This document shows, piece by piece, positions 39,970 to 48,028 of a DNA stretch of 64,000 nucleotides. Numbering within the stretch: position 1 is the stretch's first letter; each line of letters opens with the position of its first letter. The position numbers and the translations under genes were made by a program. The stretch comes from Mesorhizobium sp. AR02. GTDB lineage: Bacteria > Pseudomonadota > Alphaproteobacteria > Rhizobiales > Rhizobiaceae. The notes beneath the pieces were generated by a model. That model did not search any database. It was not told the DNA's origin and saw only the letters and a list, made by a program, of their open reading frames with translations. The DNA lies in the NCBI RefSeq assembly GCF_024746835.1, contig NZ_CP080531.1:3534001-3598000 (forward strand), read 5' to 3'.

Positions 39970-40296
39970 ATGACACAGATCCGAACCGACAACCAACCCG
40001 TCACCCAAATCACCATCGTCGATTCTGAACCGGACAAGCAGGCCGAGGCATTGTCCGTCATGACCGAGCGGGCGCGCTTTATGGCGCGCCAGCCTGGGTT
40101 CATCTCAATCAGCCTGCATCGCAGCCTCGACGGGCGGCGCATCGTCAACTACGTCCAATGGCAGAATCGCAACCTGCTGCGATTGGCTCATCAGTCGCCG
40201 GAATTCCGCAAGGAGTGGGGTCATTTCGATCAGTTGACGGACGAGATCGATCCCAATCGGTACGAGGTAGCCCAGGTGATAGATAGTGGTCAGTAG
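39970..40296 (+). CDS. Antibiotic biosynthesis monooxygenase (ABM) domain protein
   Basis: This 108-residue protein has the ABM ferredoxin-like fold pattern: ITIVDSEPDKQAEALSVM, RQPGFISISLHRSLDGRRIV and NYVQWQNRNLLRLAHQSPEF. Members are small monooxygenases or quinone/heme-related oxygenases, active as dimers. AGCGAGG stands 6 bases before the ATG at 39970. It probably forms an operon with phhB upstream and the NDUFA9-like gene downstream. Substrate unknown. Confidence 0.82.
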   Translation: MTQIRTDNQPVTQITIVDSEPDKQAEALSVMTERARFMARQPGFISISLHRSLDGRRIVNYVQWQNRNLLRLAHQSPEFRKEWGHFDQLTDEIDPNRYEVAQVIDSGQ

Positions 40297-40363
40297 GCGT
40301 GCCGCCCACATGACCTGAACCGCCGGGTCGAGACGGCCGACATGAGCTGACAAAGTCTAAGCC

Positions 40364-41284
40364 ATGGCTGCCATGAACCATCGCGTCGTCACCGTATTCG
40401 GTGGAACCGGGTTTCTCGGCCGCCGCGTTGTTCGGCATCTCCGCAATGGCGGTTTTTTCGTTCGGATTGCATCAAGACATCCGGAACGGGCCGAGAAGTT
40501 GTTTGGTTCTGATGATCCGCAACTTCAATCGGTCGAAGCCGATATCCATGATGAGCGGGCGATCGCCGATGCACTTGCCGGTGCTTTCGGTGTTGTAAAT
40601 GCGGTCAGTCTCTATGTCGAACGGGGACAGGAGACCTTTCATTCCGTGCATGTCGAGTCGGCCCGGCGGGTCGCAGCACAAGCACACCGAGCTGGCGTCG
40701 AACGGCTCGCTCACATTTCAGGAATCGGCTCCGATGTTGCCTCGCAGTCGCTCTACATCCGCAAGCGTGGCGAAGGCGAACTAGTGGTGCGTGCCGCGTT
40801 TGCTGACGCCACTCTCATCCGCCCGGCGGTGATGTTCGGACCGGATGACGCGTTTCTCACCATTATCCTCAAATTTCTCCGCCGGTTTCCAATCTATCCG
40901 ATGTTCGGTCGCGGCCTGACGAGATTGCAGCCGGCCTATGTGGCCGATGTGGCAGAGGCGACCGCAAGAGTGCTGCAGGGGACGGAAACGCATGCGATCA
41001 CGTATGAGTGCGGCGGCCCTCGCGTCTACTCTTACGAGGAATTTCTCAGAGTCGTTGCGCACGAAGCCGGTCTTAAGCCCAAACTGATTCCAATCCCATT
41101 TGCCGCTTGGCACGCGCTGGCTTGGTTCGCCGAAATGCTCCCGAGCCCGCCCGTCACCAGGAATCAAGTGGAACTGATGCGGGTCGACAACGTGTCATCG
41201 CCGAAGATGCCGGGATTTGGAGAACTTGGAATTTCGCCGTGCTCGGTCGAGGAAATGCTCCAGGAGATATTGTGGGATCACTGA
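40364..41284 (+). CDS. NAD(P)-binding protein of the complex I NDUFA9-like family
   Basis: The 306-residue protein starts with the Rossmann motif VFGGTGFLGRRVVRHL and continues VVNAVSLYVERGQETFHSVH, HISGIGSDVASQSLYIRKRG and RPAVMFGPDDAFLTII. This is the atypical SDR family of NDUFA9, an accessory subunit of respiratory complex I; bacterial members are often called NAD-dependent epimerase/dehydratase. The neighbouring NuoD-like stub at 39.5 kb is an interesting coincidence. Spacing to the ABM gene is 67 bases. Confidence 0.85.
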   Translation: MAAMNHRVVTVFGGTGFLGRRVVRHLRNGGFFVRIASRHPERAEKLFGSDDPQLQSVEADIHDERAIADALAGAFGVVNAVSLYVERGQETFHSVHVESARRVAAQAHRAGVERLAHISGIGSDVASQSLYIRKRGEGELVVRAAFADATLIRPAVMFGPDDAFLTIILKFLRRFPIYPMFGRGLTRLQPAYVADVAEATARVLQGTETHAITYECGGPRVYSYEEFLRVVAHEAGLKPKLIPIPFAAWHALAWFAEMLPSPPVTRNQVELMRVDNVSSPKMPGFGELGISPCSVEEMLQEILWDH

Positions 41285-41316
41285 TTAAAGAGCTTCTTCG
41301 GCTAGTGCGCTCCCGC

Positions 41317-41610
41317 CGAGGGAACAACAAGGGCAAGGTCGAGGGCATGGTGAAGTATTCCCGCTCGAACTTCATGACGCCGATACCGGCGGCGGCGAGC
41401 GTCGATGAGGCTTCGGTCTATCGTCTGCTCAGGGCGCACGACCTGATCAACAGTCCGGCCTTCATCGTCGTGAAGGCTCCCAACGAGTTCAAATTGAGTC
41501 GTATGTACCAAACCGGCACACTATATGTCGATGGTCGCCTGCACCTTCCCGGCAAGCCGGCGAGTGGAAGAGACCACCACGCTTTCGCCCAACAAAGGGA
41601 GAAGCGATAA
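41317..41610 (+). pseudogene. Chimeric transposase relics (IS21 IstA fragment joined to IS3/IS481-like fragment)
   Basis: One open frame holds two unrelated pieces. 41317-41400 encodes RGNNKGKVEGMVKYSRSNFM then TPIPAAAS, typical of the IS21 transposase IstA just before its C-terminal domain. 41401-41493 encodes ASVYRLLRAHDLINSPAF, the helix-turn-helix-to-DDE linker of IS3/IS481-type transposases. The tail after 41494 is not recognised. The pieces are remnants fused by deletion; the whole is not an active enzyme. Confidence 0.6.
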
Positions 41611-41954
41611 TGACGTTCAATGACTCAGCGGACTCAAAGCAGCTTTCAATACTGGCCACAGTGGTCGATGTTTATTGCCGTCAGGCCGGGATAGCAGTGG
41701 GCGATCCGGCCAGGGAACGTCTTGGCCGTCAAATCATCGAGTTGTTCCAAAACGGCATGGATCAGCCAGACGAGTTGTTGTTGGCCCTAAACCATCACTA
41801 CGACGAGTGGCTTGGTGAGGTTGGCTTGCCGTCGTCTTGTGCCGACCAAGCCGCATCGCTGATCTCTGGCGCTGCTCCCTCTCCTGCGGATCACCCGTCG
41901 ATGTCGCCGCAACGCTTCCCCCAACGAAAAACCCCGCAGGAGCGGGGCTTCTAG
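41610..41954 (+). CDS. Conserved hypothetical protein, 114 aa
   Basis: It starts MTFNDSADSKQLSILATVVD with GGGAGAAG upstream and includes RLGRQIIELFQNGMDQPDEL and NHHYDEWLGEV, a compact helical protein. The C-terminal 30 residues run into a hairpin (41930-41950) and are Pro/Arg-rich, so the natural end may once have been different. No family recognised. Confidence 0.55.
   Translation: MTFNDSADSKQLSILATVVDVYCRQAGIAVGDPARERLGRQIIELFQNGMDQPDELLLALNHHYDEWLGEVGLPSSCADQAASLISGAAPSPADHPSMSPQRFPQRKTPQERGF
41930..41950 (+). terminator. Short hairpin at the end of the hypothetical gene
   Basis: CCCCGC and GCGGGG around a short AGGA loop, followed by CTTCTAGTATTTT. It overlaps the last codons of the gene ending at 41954 and probably ends the phhB-to-41.9 kb transcription unit. 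Confidence 0.45.
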
Positions 41955-42291
41955 TATTTTCGGCGCGGGCTTGCGCTCCACTGAAAACAGTGACGGAGCA
42001 GTTAGGCGATAGGGCCAGCGTCTGCCGTTACGGCGAGTCAGGATATCGTTGCATCATCGGCGTTCCGAGCCGCGTCGAACGCGACCGGTCGATTGATGAC
42101 ATTGCTGACGGCAGAACCAGCGAGTGTGCGCGTCACGGAAGCCGGAAAGCAGCGGTCGTTCAATTGCGGAATTCGGATGGAATTGTATCGACTCCGACTA
42201 TCCTTGCACACCCTGCAAAGCTGCGCCGATGGCGCTTGCAAGGACGACAGGAAAACACCATCTATAGACTGATAGCGAACAAGCTGGAAAC

Positions 42292-42327
42292 GTCGGTTCA
42301 AGTCCGACGGCCCCGACCAAATCGGGG
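42292..42327 (+). other. tRNA 3'-end-like sequence (T-arm, acceptor strand, CCA) merging into a hairpin
   Basis: GTCGG-TTCAAGT-CCGAC is a perfect T-arm (5-bp stem, 7-base loop of T-loop type) followed by GGCCCCG-A-CCA as expected for an acceptor 3' strand. No 5' half (a start like CGGGGCC at the right distance) exists. CCCCGA (42311-42316) also pairs with TCGGGG (42322-42327), followed by TTTCGTC, so it may just be a terminator hairpin. Either a tRNA relic/attachment-site fragment or chance. Confidence 0.35.
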
Positions 42328-42357
42328 TTTCGTCTAGGGTAGGACACCACACTTGGT

Positions 42358-42390
42358 AAACGCCGCTCCCTTCCGGTCGAGCGGCGTTTT
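42358..42390. terminator. Strong terminator hairpin with T-tract
   Basis: AAACGCCGCTC and GAGCGGCGTTT form an 11-bp stem around CCCTTCCGGTC-type loop sequence, followed by TTTTCG; the A's on the left make it work in both directions. It isolates the fdh gene from upstream transcription. Confidence 0.7.
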
Positions 42391-42998
42391 CGTATCTTCT
42401 GTAAAAAGGCAACAAACGGCCCGCATTGTGGAAGGCTAGCGTTGTAGCGCTGGCTAGTGCGTCCGCAACTCGAACTTGATCAGGACTTGCATAAGCTGCC
42501 TGTCTGTCTCGTCACTTTCGCCATTTCCAGGTGACATCGGTGAGCGTTGCGAACTGGCTTAGCAATACCGTCTGAGCGGCAAGCGATGCGAGATTCCTTG
42601 ATAAGCGCTGACTAACAGGTTGTTTGCAATCTTTGAGGGGATGCAGAAGCCCTTGAGGCCTGGGAAGTCGGAGCCTGTCAGTGATCATGATGCACGGTGC
42701 CCAACCTCGGCAATTCTGAAGTGTCCGCGTCAAGCATTTGTTGCCAGCAGACCGTGCGCGCGGTCTGAAATAAAGGAACTCGAACGCTGCGCCAGTGCCA
42801 CCCGCAGCACTTGAAACCATGCCCGGGTCTTCCATGTAATACGCAATAGCGCACAACTTTCCGAATGAGGAAGCGCCGGCAGATGAGTCTGCTCCCCACC
42901 AGCAATTCAACAGAGCATCGCCGTGCCGACCATCGTTGGCCGGCAGCGTTAACAACAGAGCGTTTTCCTCTTCGTTGTCAGACGAAGGGAGATACACA

Positions 42999-44213
42999 AT
43001 GGCAAAGGTCGTTTGCGTCCTCTATGACGATCCGGTCGACGGTTATCCGACAAAATATGCGCGGGACGGCCTGCCAAAGCTCGACCGCTATCCCGGCGGC
43101 CAGACACTTCCCACGCCGAAAGCCATCGACTTTGAACCGGGGGTCTTGCTCGGTAGCGTGTCGGGCGAACTCGGCCTGAGGAAATTTCTCGAAAGCACGG
43201 GCCACAGCCTGGTAGTGACATCGGACAAGGACGGTCCCGACAGCATTTTTGAACGCGAGCTCGTTGACGCCGAAATCGTGATCTCGCAGCCGTTCTGGCC
43301 GGCATATCTGACTGAAGAACGAATGGCCAAGGCAAGCAGACTGAAGCTTGCGATCACTGCCGGCATTGGATCCGACCATGTCGATCTTCAGGCCGCCATG
43401 GACCGCGGCATCACGGTCGCCGAGGTGACTTACTGCAATTCGATCAGCGTGTCCGAGCATGTGGTCATGATGATCCTGGGGCTCGTGCGCAACTACATCC
43501 CGTCCTACCAGTGGGTCGTGAAAGGCGGCTGGAATATCGCCGACTGCGTCGCACGCTCCTACGATATCGAGGGAATGCAGATCGGAAGCGTCGGTGCCGG
43601 CCGGATCGGCAGCGCGGTGTTGCGCCGGCTGAAGCCGTTCGACGTCAAGTTGCACTACACCGATCGCCACCGCCTGCCTGAGGCGGTCGAGCAAGAACTT
43701 GGCGTTACCTTCCACCAGGACCCCGCATCCATGGTCGGCGTCTGCGACGTGGTCACGATCAATGCACCTCTGCATCCGGAGACGGAAAATCTCTTTGACG
43801 AGACGATGATCGCCAGGATGAAACGCGGCGCCTATCTGGTGAACACAGCGCGCGGCAAGATCTGCAATCGTGACGCCATCGCCCGCGCGCTGGAGAGTGG
43901 CCAACTCGCTGGCTATGCCGGCGACGTCTGGTTCCCGCAGCCGGCTCCCAAGGATCATCCGTGGCGATCGATGCCGCATCACGGCATGACGCCGCACATT
44001 TCAGGATCGTCGCTCTCCGCCCAGGCGCGCTACGCCGCGGGCACGCGCGAAATTCTGGAATGCTGGTTCGAAGGCCGGCCGATCCGTGAGGAATATCTGA
44101 TCGTCGATGGCGGCAAGCTCGCCGGCGCCGGTGCACATTCCTACAGCGCGGGAGACGCCACCAGAGGTTCGGAGGAGGCAGCACGCTTCAAGGCCAGGAG
44201 TGATCCGAGCTAG
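42999..44213 (+). CDS. NAD-dependent formate dehydrogenase
   Basis: Oxidises formate to CO2 with NAD+ (EC 1.17.1.9, metal-free D-2-hydroxyacid dehydrogenase fold). The 404-residue protein closely resembles the Pseudomonas and Moraxella enzymes: VLYDDPVDGYPTKYARDGLP, GGQTLPTPKAIDFEPG, VTYCNSISVSEHVVMMILG (Asn for formate), coenzyme loop GAGRIG with HYTDRHRLP (Asp selecting NAD over NADP), the catalytic Arg in VNTARGKICNRD and catalytic His in MTPHISGSSL, and DVWFPQPAPKDHPWR. ATG at 42999 has GAAGGGAG upstream. A single-gene unit behind a terminator. It would supply NADH from formate and remove C1 waste. Confidence 0.95.
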   Translation: MAKVVCVLYDDPVDGYPTKYARDGLPKLDRYPGGQTLPTPKAIDFEPGVLLGSVSGELGLRKFLESTGHSLVVTSDKDGPDSIFERELVDAEIVISQPFWPAYLTEERMAKASRLKLAITAGIGSDHVDLQAAMDRGITVAEVTYCNSISVSEHVVMMILGLVRNYIPSYQWVVKGGWNIADCVARSYDIEGMQIGSVGAGRIGSAVLRRLKPFDVKLHYTDRHRLPEAVEQELGVTFHQDPASMVGVCDVVTINAPLHPETENLFDETMIARMKRGAYLVNTARGKICNRDAIARALESGQLAGYAGDVWFPQPAPKDHPWRSMPHHGMTPHISGSSLSAQARYAAGTREILECWFEGRPIREEYLIVDGGKLAGAGAHSYSAGDATRGSEEAARFKARSDPS

Positions 44214-44278
44214 ATCGATTTCCGCTGCGCTCGACTCGGACGGGAAGAAGACAAGGGTGACGTGGGGGGCAGATCAAC

Positions 44279-44380
44279 ATGGGTCCTGCTGCCAAGGTTG
44301 ACGAAAAGACCAAGGCCGAACTCAAGAAGAATTGGACGATGATGCTGGCCGGTTCGACAAAGTCCGCTAAAGAAGATTGA
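44279..44380 (+). CDS. Possible small protein, 33 aa
   Basis: It reads MGPAAKVDEKTKAELKKNWT and ends MMLAGSTKSAKED, highly charged with many Lys. A GGGGGG stretch 8-10 bases upstream could serve as ribosome binding site. It may be real or a leftover C-terminus of a lost gene. Not recognised. Confidence 0.3.
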   Translation: MGPAAKVDEKTKAELKKNWTMMLAGSTKSAKED

Positions 44381-44476
44381 TGTGTCCGTGCCTCTGATTA
44401 GCGTTAACACGCTAGGGCGGAGCGGTTGGACAGGACTCATCCCAACCCGAACAAGTCAGCTTCCGCGCATGCATTC

Positions 44477-44860
44477 TCAAATTTCGTTGACTGACAAGTC
44501 TTCCCGATGTGTCGCGATCTGCCATCTATTCCCCCACGCATCCTGCATCATCGCTCGTCGGTCGCCATAAGGCGTGTCCTTAGGTTCCTCAATCGACTCT
44601 CCGCCCGCACCGATTGCACGCCGGTACGTTTCGTCAGTGTCTTCTACACACACATAGAGGAAAGCCGGCATTGCTTCGCGTTCGCCATCGCCGCTGACCA
44701 TCACGATAGAGTCGCCAATCTTCATCTCTGCCGGCGCCTCAGTCCGGTACTCGCCGGTCGCGTCGAATACGGTTTTGAGAAATTCGACCAAGCCCCTGAC
44801 GTCGTCGGTGACGATTCTCGGCGTGACGCTGCGCCAGCCATCGGGCTGAAATTTGACCAT
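44477..44860 (-). CDS. VOC-family protein (PhnB/glyoxalase-like)
   Basis: The 127-residue protein begins VTPRIVTDDVRGLVEFLKTV and contains GDSIVMVSGDGEREAMPAFL, YVCVEDTDETYRRAIGAGGE and the C-terminal MMQDAWGNRWQIATHREDLS. This is the vicinal-oxygen-chelate fold in the PhnB-like group, with function in most members undefined. No metal-binding His/Glu triad of true glyoxalase I is evident. It stands alone between fdh and the acetyltransferase gene. Confidence 0.8.
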   Translation of the reverse strand: MVKFQPDGWRSVTPRIVTDDVRGLVEFLKTVFDATGEYRTEAPAEMKIGDSIVMVSGDGEREAMPAFLYVCVEDTDETYRRAIGAGGESIEEPKDTPYGDRRAMMQDAWGNRWQIATHREDLSVNEI

Positions 44861-45061
44861 TTGCTCAGCCTATCAGTCAACCACGACAGTTGCATGAGGG
44901 GCGAGGGGTTAGCCATGCTACGCCTCGTAGGCTCTGCACGTTACCGACCGATCGGCGCGGTTGGCGCTGCAGTCGTTCCTCGAGGGATCCTAAGCTTTCT
45001 GCCGCAAGTCGAACAAGACCGCGTGCTCGGGCTATAGGGCCAGGTTCGGTCCTCAGGGCAC

Positions 45062-45577
45062 TTACCCACGAAGGAACAGATGAACTTCCTGACCGGGATG
45101 TTCGGTGGCCGGGTAGGGAGACCCATTGGCCGTGAAACCGCGAGCCGGCAAGATTCGCCGCATGGCGGCATTATTGCTGTGTGTTGTAGCGAACACGGCT
45201 GATCCGCTTGCGAATGACAGCGCCGCGTCGACGAGACGCCAGCCCAATTTATGACGGCGATGGCTTTCTGCGACGACCACATACCCTAGTTCGACTGGGT
45301 AGGCGGCGGCGTCCGCATTTGATTTCGACTTGGCAAAGACGGCGGTTCGATAGTCCGGCTCTGGATTTTTAATCGCCGCAGTTCCGACCAGCTTCTTACC
45401 GTCATAGAGCATGACTAGGCCCCGCGCACCCTTGATGCGTTCAAGCAGCCCATGGTGGGAAACTTCGCCCTCCGAAACAACCAACTTGACAAAGGCATCG
45501 AGTTCTTTGTCGGAATATCCATGCGGGGGCCTGGCGGTCAACGAACTGAGATGTTGCATTGCTTGAGCATAGGTCAC
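45062..45577 (-). CDS. GNAT-family acetyltransferase-like protein
   Basis: The 171-residue protein has the GNAT core: GLVMLYDGKKLVGTAAIKNP, VELGYVVVAESHRRHKLGWR (the acetyl-CoA pyrophosphate-binding R/Q-x-x-G/A region appears as RRHKLG) and ATTHSNNAAMRRILPARGFT. It transfers an acetyl group from acetyl-CoA to an unknown amine. Alternative starts exist within the first 8 codons. It lies next to the IS91-type element and may have been brought in with the accessory DNA. Confidence 0.75.
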   Translation of the reverse strand: MTYAQAMQHLSSLTARPPHGYSDKELDAFVKLVVSEGEVSHHGLLERIKGARGLVMLYDGKKLVGTAAIKNPEPDYRTAVFAKSKSNADAAAYPVELGYVVVAESHRRHKLGWRLVDAALSFASGSAVFATTHSNNAAMRRILPARGFTANGSPYPATEHPGQEVHLFLRG

Positions 45578-45883
45578 TCAGATTGAGGTCGCAAATTCAT
45601 CGACACGGGCGGGCCGAGAGCGAGGCAATTTTCAGGCGTGAATTGCGCGCCGGCGCTCGCGGTCTCTCTCGGCGAGGCCCTCCGCGCCGCCGGGCTGCCC
45701 TAGTAACGGTGCAATTTACGATGCTTGCACAATCGGACAGCAGCGAACGTCTCCTTGTGGGCGCATGCACGAACCCGCTTCGCGGGAGGGTCGCCTCGAC
45801 CTGAGATGGCGCGACAGGCATTTGACTTGAGCGGGTAGAGGCGTCGATCTGACCATGGAGTTCCCTGCAACGAGGAACTCGCC

Positions 45884-46789
45884 ATGGCTACCCTGTCGAC
45901 CGATGCACCAATCTCTCCGCTTCGCCAGCGCATGCAGCACGACATGCTCATGCGTGGCCTGGGCTCCCATACCCAGCAGGACTACGTTCGTCACGTCCGG
46001 CGCTTCGCTGTGTTCCTTGGCCGCTCGCCGGACACTGCGACGGCTGAGGACATCCGCCGATTCCAGCTGCATCAGCATGAGAGCGGCGTCGGCCCTGCGA
46101 CGATCAATGGCGCGGTCTCGGCATTGCGGTTCCTGTTCCTCGTGACGCTGAAGCGGCGGGATCTGGCGCGCGCGCTGGTGATTATGAGGTATCAGCGCAA
46201 GCTGCCCGACGTGCTGAGCGTGGAGGAAGCGGCGCGGCTGCTCGAAGCGGCGCCGGGCATCAAGTACAAGGCCGCGCTCGGTGTCGCCTATGGCGCTGGT
46301 CTGCGCGTGTCCGAGGTCGCGCACCTCAAGGTCGACGACATCGATAGCACACGCATGCTGATCCGCGTTGAACAGGGCAAGGGACGCAGGGACCGCAACG
46401 CCATGCTCTCGCCGCAACTTCTGGAACTGCTGCGGCTGTGGTGGCGCGAAGGCAGGCGGCGCGGGGTGATGCTCCCGCATGGCTGGCTGTTCCCAGGGCG
46501 CAGCTGCACGGCGCCGATCTCGTCGCGGCAACTGCATCGCGCGGTCCAGGAAGCAGCCGAAGTCGCCGGCATCCGCAAGCGCGTCAGCCCGCACACGCTG
46601 CGCCACAGCTTCGCCACTCATCTGCTCGAACAGGATGTCGACATCCGCGTCATCCAGGTGCTGCTTGGCCACAGCAAGCTCGATACCACCGCGCTCTACA
46701 CCAAGGTCTCGACGCGGACGATCCATGCGGTCGCAGGGCCGCTCGACCGGCTGATGGCGCTGATGGAACACAAGACGCCGCCCGGCTGA
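45884..46789 (+). CDS. Tyrosine recombinase/integrase of an IS91-type element
   Basis: The 301-residue protein has the phage-integrase N-terminal SAM-like domain (HVRRFAVFLGRSPDTATAED) and a catalytic domain with the Arg (GAGLRVSEVAHLKVDDID), HxxR (SPHTLRHSFATHLLEQ), and H...Y (LGHSKLDTTALYTKV) residues. Such integrases are encoded just upstream of the HUH transposase in one group of IS91 elements. The transposase start is 4 bases after its stop. GAGGAAC precedes the ATG. Confidence 0.92.
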   Translation: MATLSTDAPISPLRQRMQHDMLMRGLGSHTQQDYVRHVRRFAVFLGRSPDTATAEDIRRFQLHQHESGVGPATINGAVSALRFLFLVTLKRRDLARALVIMRYQRKLPDVLSVEEAARLLEAAPGIKYKAALGVAYGAGLRVSEVAHLKVDDIDSTRMLIRVEQGKGRRDRNAMLSPQLLELLRLWWREGRRRGVMLPHGWLFPGRSCTAPISSRQLHRAVQEAAEVAGIRKRVSPHTLRHSFATHLLEQDVDIRVIQVLLGHSKLDTTALYTKVSTRTIHAVAGPLDRLMALMEHKTPPG

Positions 46790-46792
46790 GCC

Positions 46793-47986
46793 GTGCGCAC
46801 CTCTGTCGAGGTCGCCGACATCTTCCGTGCTGCCGGCCCCGCCTATCGGGCCGCCCATGCAGGTCACCTGAGCCTCATCCAGCTCAAGGTGATGTCGGCG
46901 ATCGAGCATTGCCGCACCGCGGCGCTCGGCGGTCACGTCGAGGCCTGCGAGGACTGCGGCCAATGGCGGATCGCCTATAACAGCTGCCGCAACCGGCACT
47001 GTCCCAGGTGCCAGGGCGCGGCCGCGCGTACATGGCTCGCCGAGCGCGAAGCCGACCTGCTGCCAGTCGGCTACTTCCACGTCGTGTTCACGCTGCCCGC
47101 CGAGGTCGCCGTCATCGCGTTCCACAACAAGGCGCTGGTCTATGACCTGCTGTTCAAGGCGGCATCGGAGACGATGCTGGCGATCGCGGCGGATCCCAAG
47201 CACCTCGGCGCGCGCATCGGCATCACCGCCGTGCTCCACACATGGGGCTCGGCAATGACGCACCATCCTCATGTCCACATGATCGTGCCGGGCGGCGGCA
47301 TCACGCCGGACGCGTCACGCTGGATATCGTCGCGGCCGGCCTTCCTTCTCCCAGTCAGAGTGCTGGGCAAGCTGTTCCGCCGTCTGTTCCTGACCCGACT
47401 GGTCGCGCTGCACGACGCCGGTCGGCTCGCCTTCTTCGGATCGGCGGCGCACCTCGCCGATCGTCGGGCCTTCCTACGCCACCTGGCTCCCGTCAAGAAG
47501 AAGCGCTGGGTGGTCTACGCCAAGCCGCCCTTCGCCGGTCCCGGGGCGGTGCTCGCCTATCTGTCGCGCTATACCCACCGGGTTGCGATCTCGAACCGCC
47601 GCCTGATCGCCTTCGAAGAGGCTGGGGTCACCTTCCGCTACAAGGATTATCGCCGCGACGGCACCGACCGGCAGCAGGTCATGACGCTCGCCACAGATGA
47701 GTTCATCCGCCGCTTCCTGCTCCACGTCCTGCCGCGCGGCTTCCATCGCATCCGACATTATGGCCTGCTCGCCGGCTCCGCCCACAAGGCCAGCCTCGCA
47801 CGCGCCCGCGAACTGCTGGGCGTCGCTGCCCCGTCCGATGACCACACACCCGAACCAGAGGACTTCCGGCCGCCATGCTCCTGCTGTGGCGGACGCATGA
47901 TCGTCATCGAGGTGTTCGAACGGTGGAGGAGGCAGCCGCGCGGACCTCCGAACGCATCGGCACCGATCCGGGAGACCGCTCCATGA
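46793..47986 (+). CDS. IS91-family HUH transposase
   Basis: The protein (397 aa from a GTG) has an N-terminal zinc-binding region (ACEDCGQWRIAYNSCRNRHC-PRCQG), the HUH motif in THHPHVHMIVPGGG and the segment YLSRYTHRVAISNRRLIAFE with tyrosines expected for rolling-circle strand transfer. C-terminal PPCSCCGGRMIVIEVFERWR is a second zinc finger. Elements of this group transpose by rolling-circle replication, insert without target duplication, and can carry neighbouring DNA. Intact, so possibly active. Confidence 0.93.
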   Translation: MRTSVEVADIFRAAGPAYRAAHAGHLSLIQLKVMSAIEHCRTAALGGHVEACEDCGQWRIAYNSCRNRHCPRCQGAAARTWLAEREADLLPVGYFHVVFTLPAEVAVIAFHNKALVYDLLFKAASETMLAIAADPKHLGARIGITAVLHTWGSAMTHHPHVHMIVPGGGITPDASRWISSRPAFLLPVRVLGKLFRRLFLTRLVALHDAGRLAFFGSAAHLADRRAFLRHLAPVKKKRWVVYAKPPFAGPGAVLAYLSRYTHRVAISNRRLIAFEEAGVTFRYKDYRRDGTDRQQVMTLATDEFIRRFLLHVLPRGFHRIRHYGLLAGSAHKASLARARELLGVAAPSDDHTPEPEDFRPPCSCCGGRMIVIEVFERWRRQPRGPPNASAPIRETAP

Positions 47987-48028
47987 CCCGGCATGGTCTG
48001 ATTCAGCCTCCAGCCACAGGCGCTCAAC

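Larger units (their letters stand above)
41955..42998. other. About 1 kb non-coding region before formate dehydrogenase
   Basis: No gene is supported on either strand; open frames on the minus strand lack protein-like composition. It holds a tRNA 3'-end-like sequence (42292-42319), a bidirectional terminator hairpin (42358-42390), and presumably the fdh promoter. Confidence 0.45.
45700..48028 (+). mobile_element. IS91-family element (integrase plus HUH transposase), ends approximate
   Basis: The two genes form the core. IS91 elements lack terminal inverted repeats, so the ends cannot be fixed by eye; the left end should lie between about 45.6 and 45.88 kb, and the right end is split by the IS256 insertion, with element-like sequence apparently continuing at 49372 to about 49515. 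Confidence 0.6.

Noticed and set aside
41955..42400. Possible two-piece tmRNA (ssrA) because of the T-arm and CCA
   Set aside because: No tag-peptide reading frame, no 5' tRNA-like half and no pseudoknot-sized segment follow.
42512..42997. 161-codon minus-strand frame before formate dehydrogenase
   Set aside because: No ribosome binding site, mixed low-quality composition, and it overlaps the fdh promoter region; a weak resemblance to a DDE transposase did not hold up.
45884..46789. Genomic-island integrase for the tRNA-Arg site
   Set aside because: Its immediate coupling to an HUH transposase makes it part of the IS91-type element, and it lies 8 kb from the tRNA.
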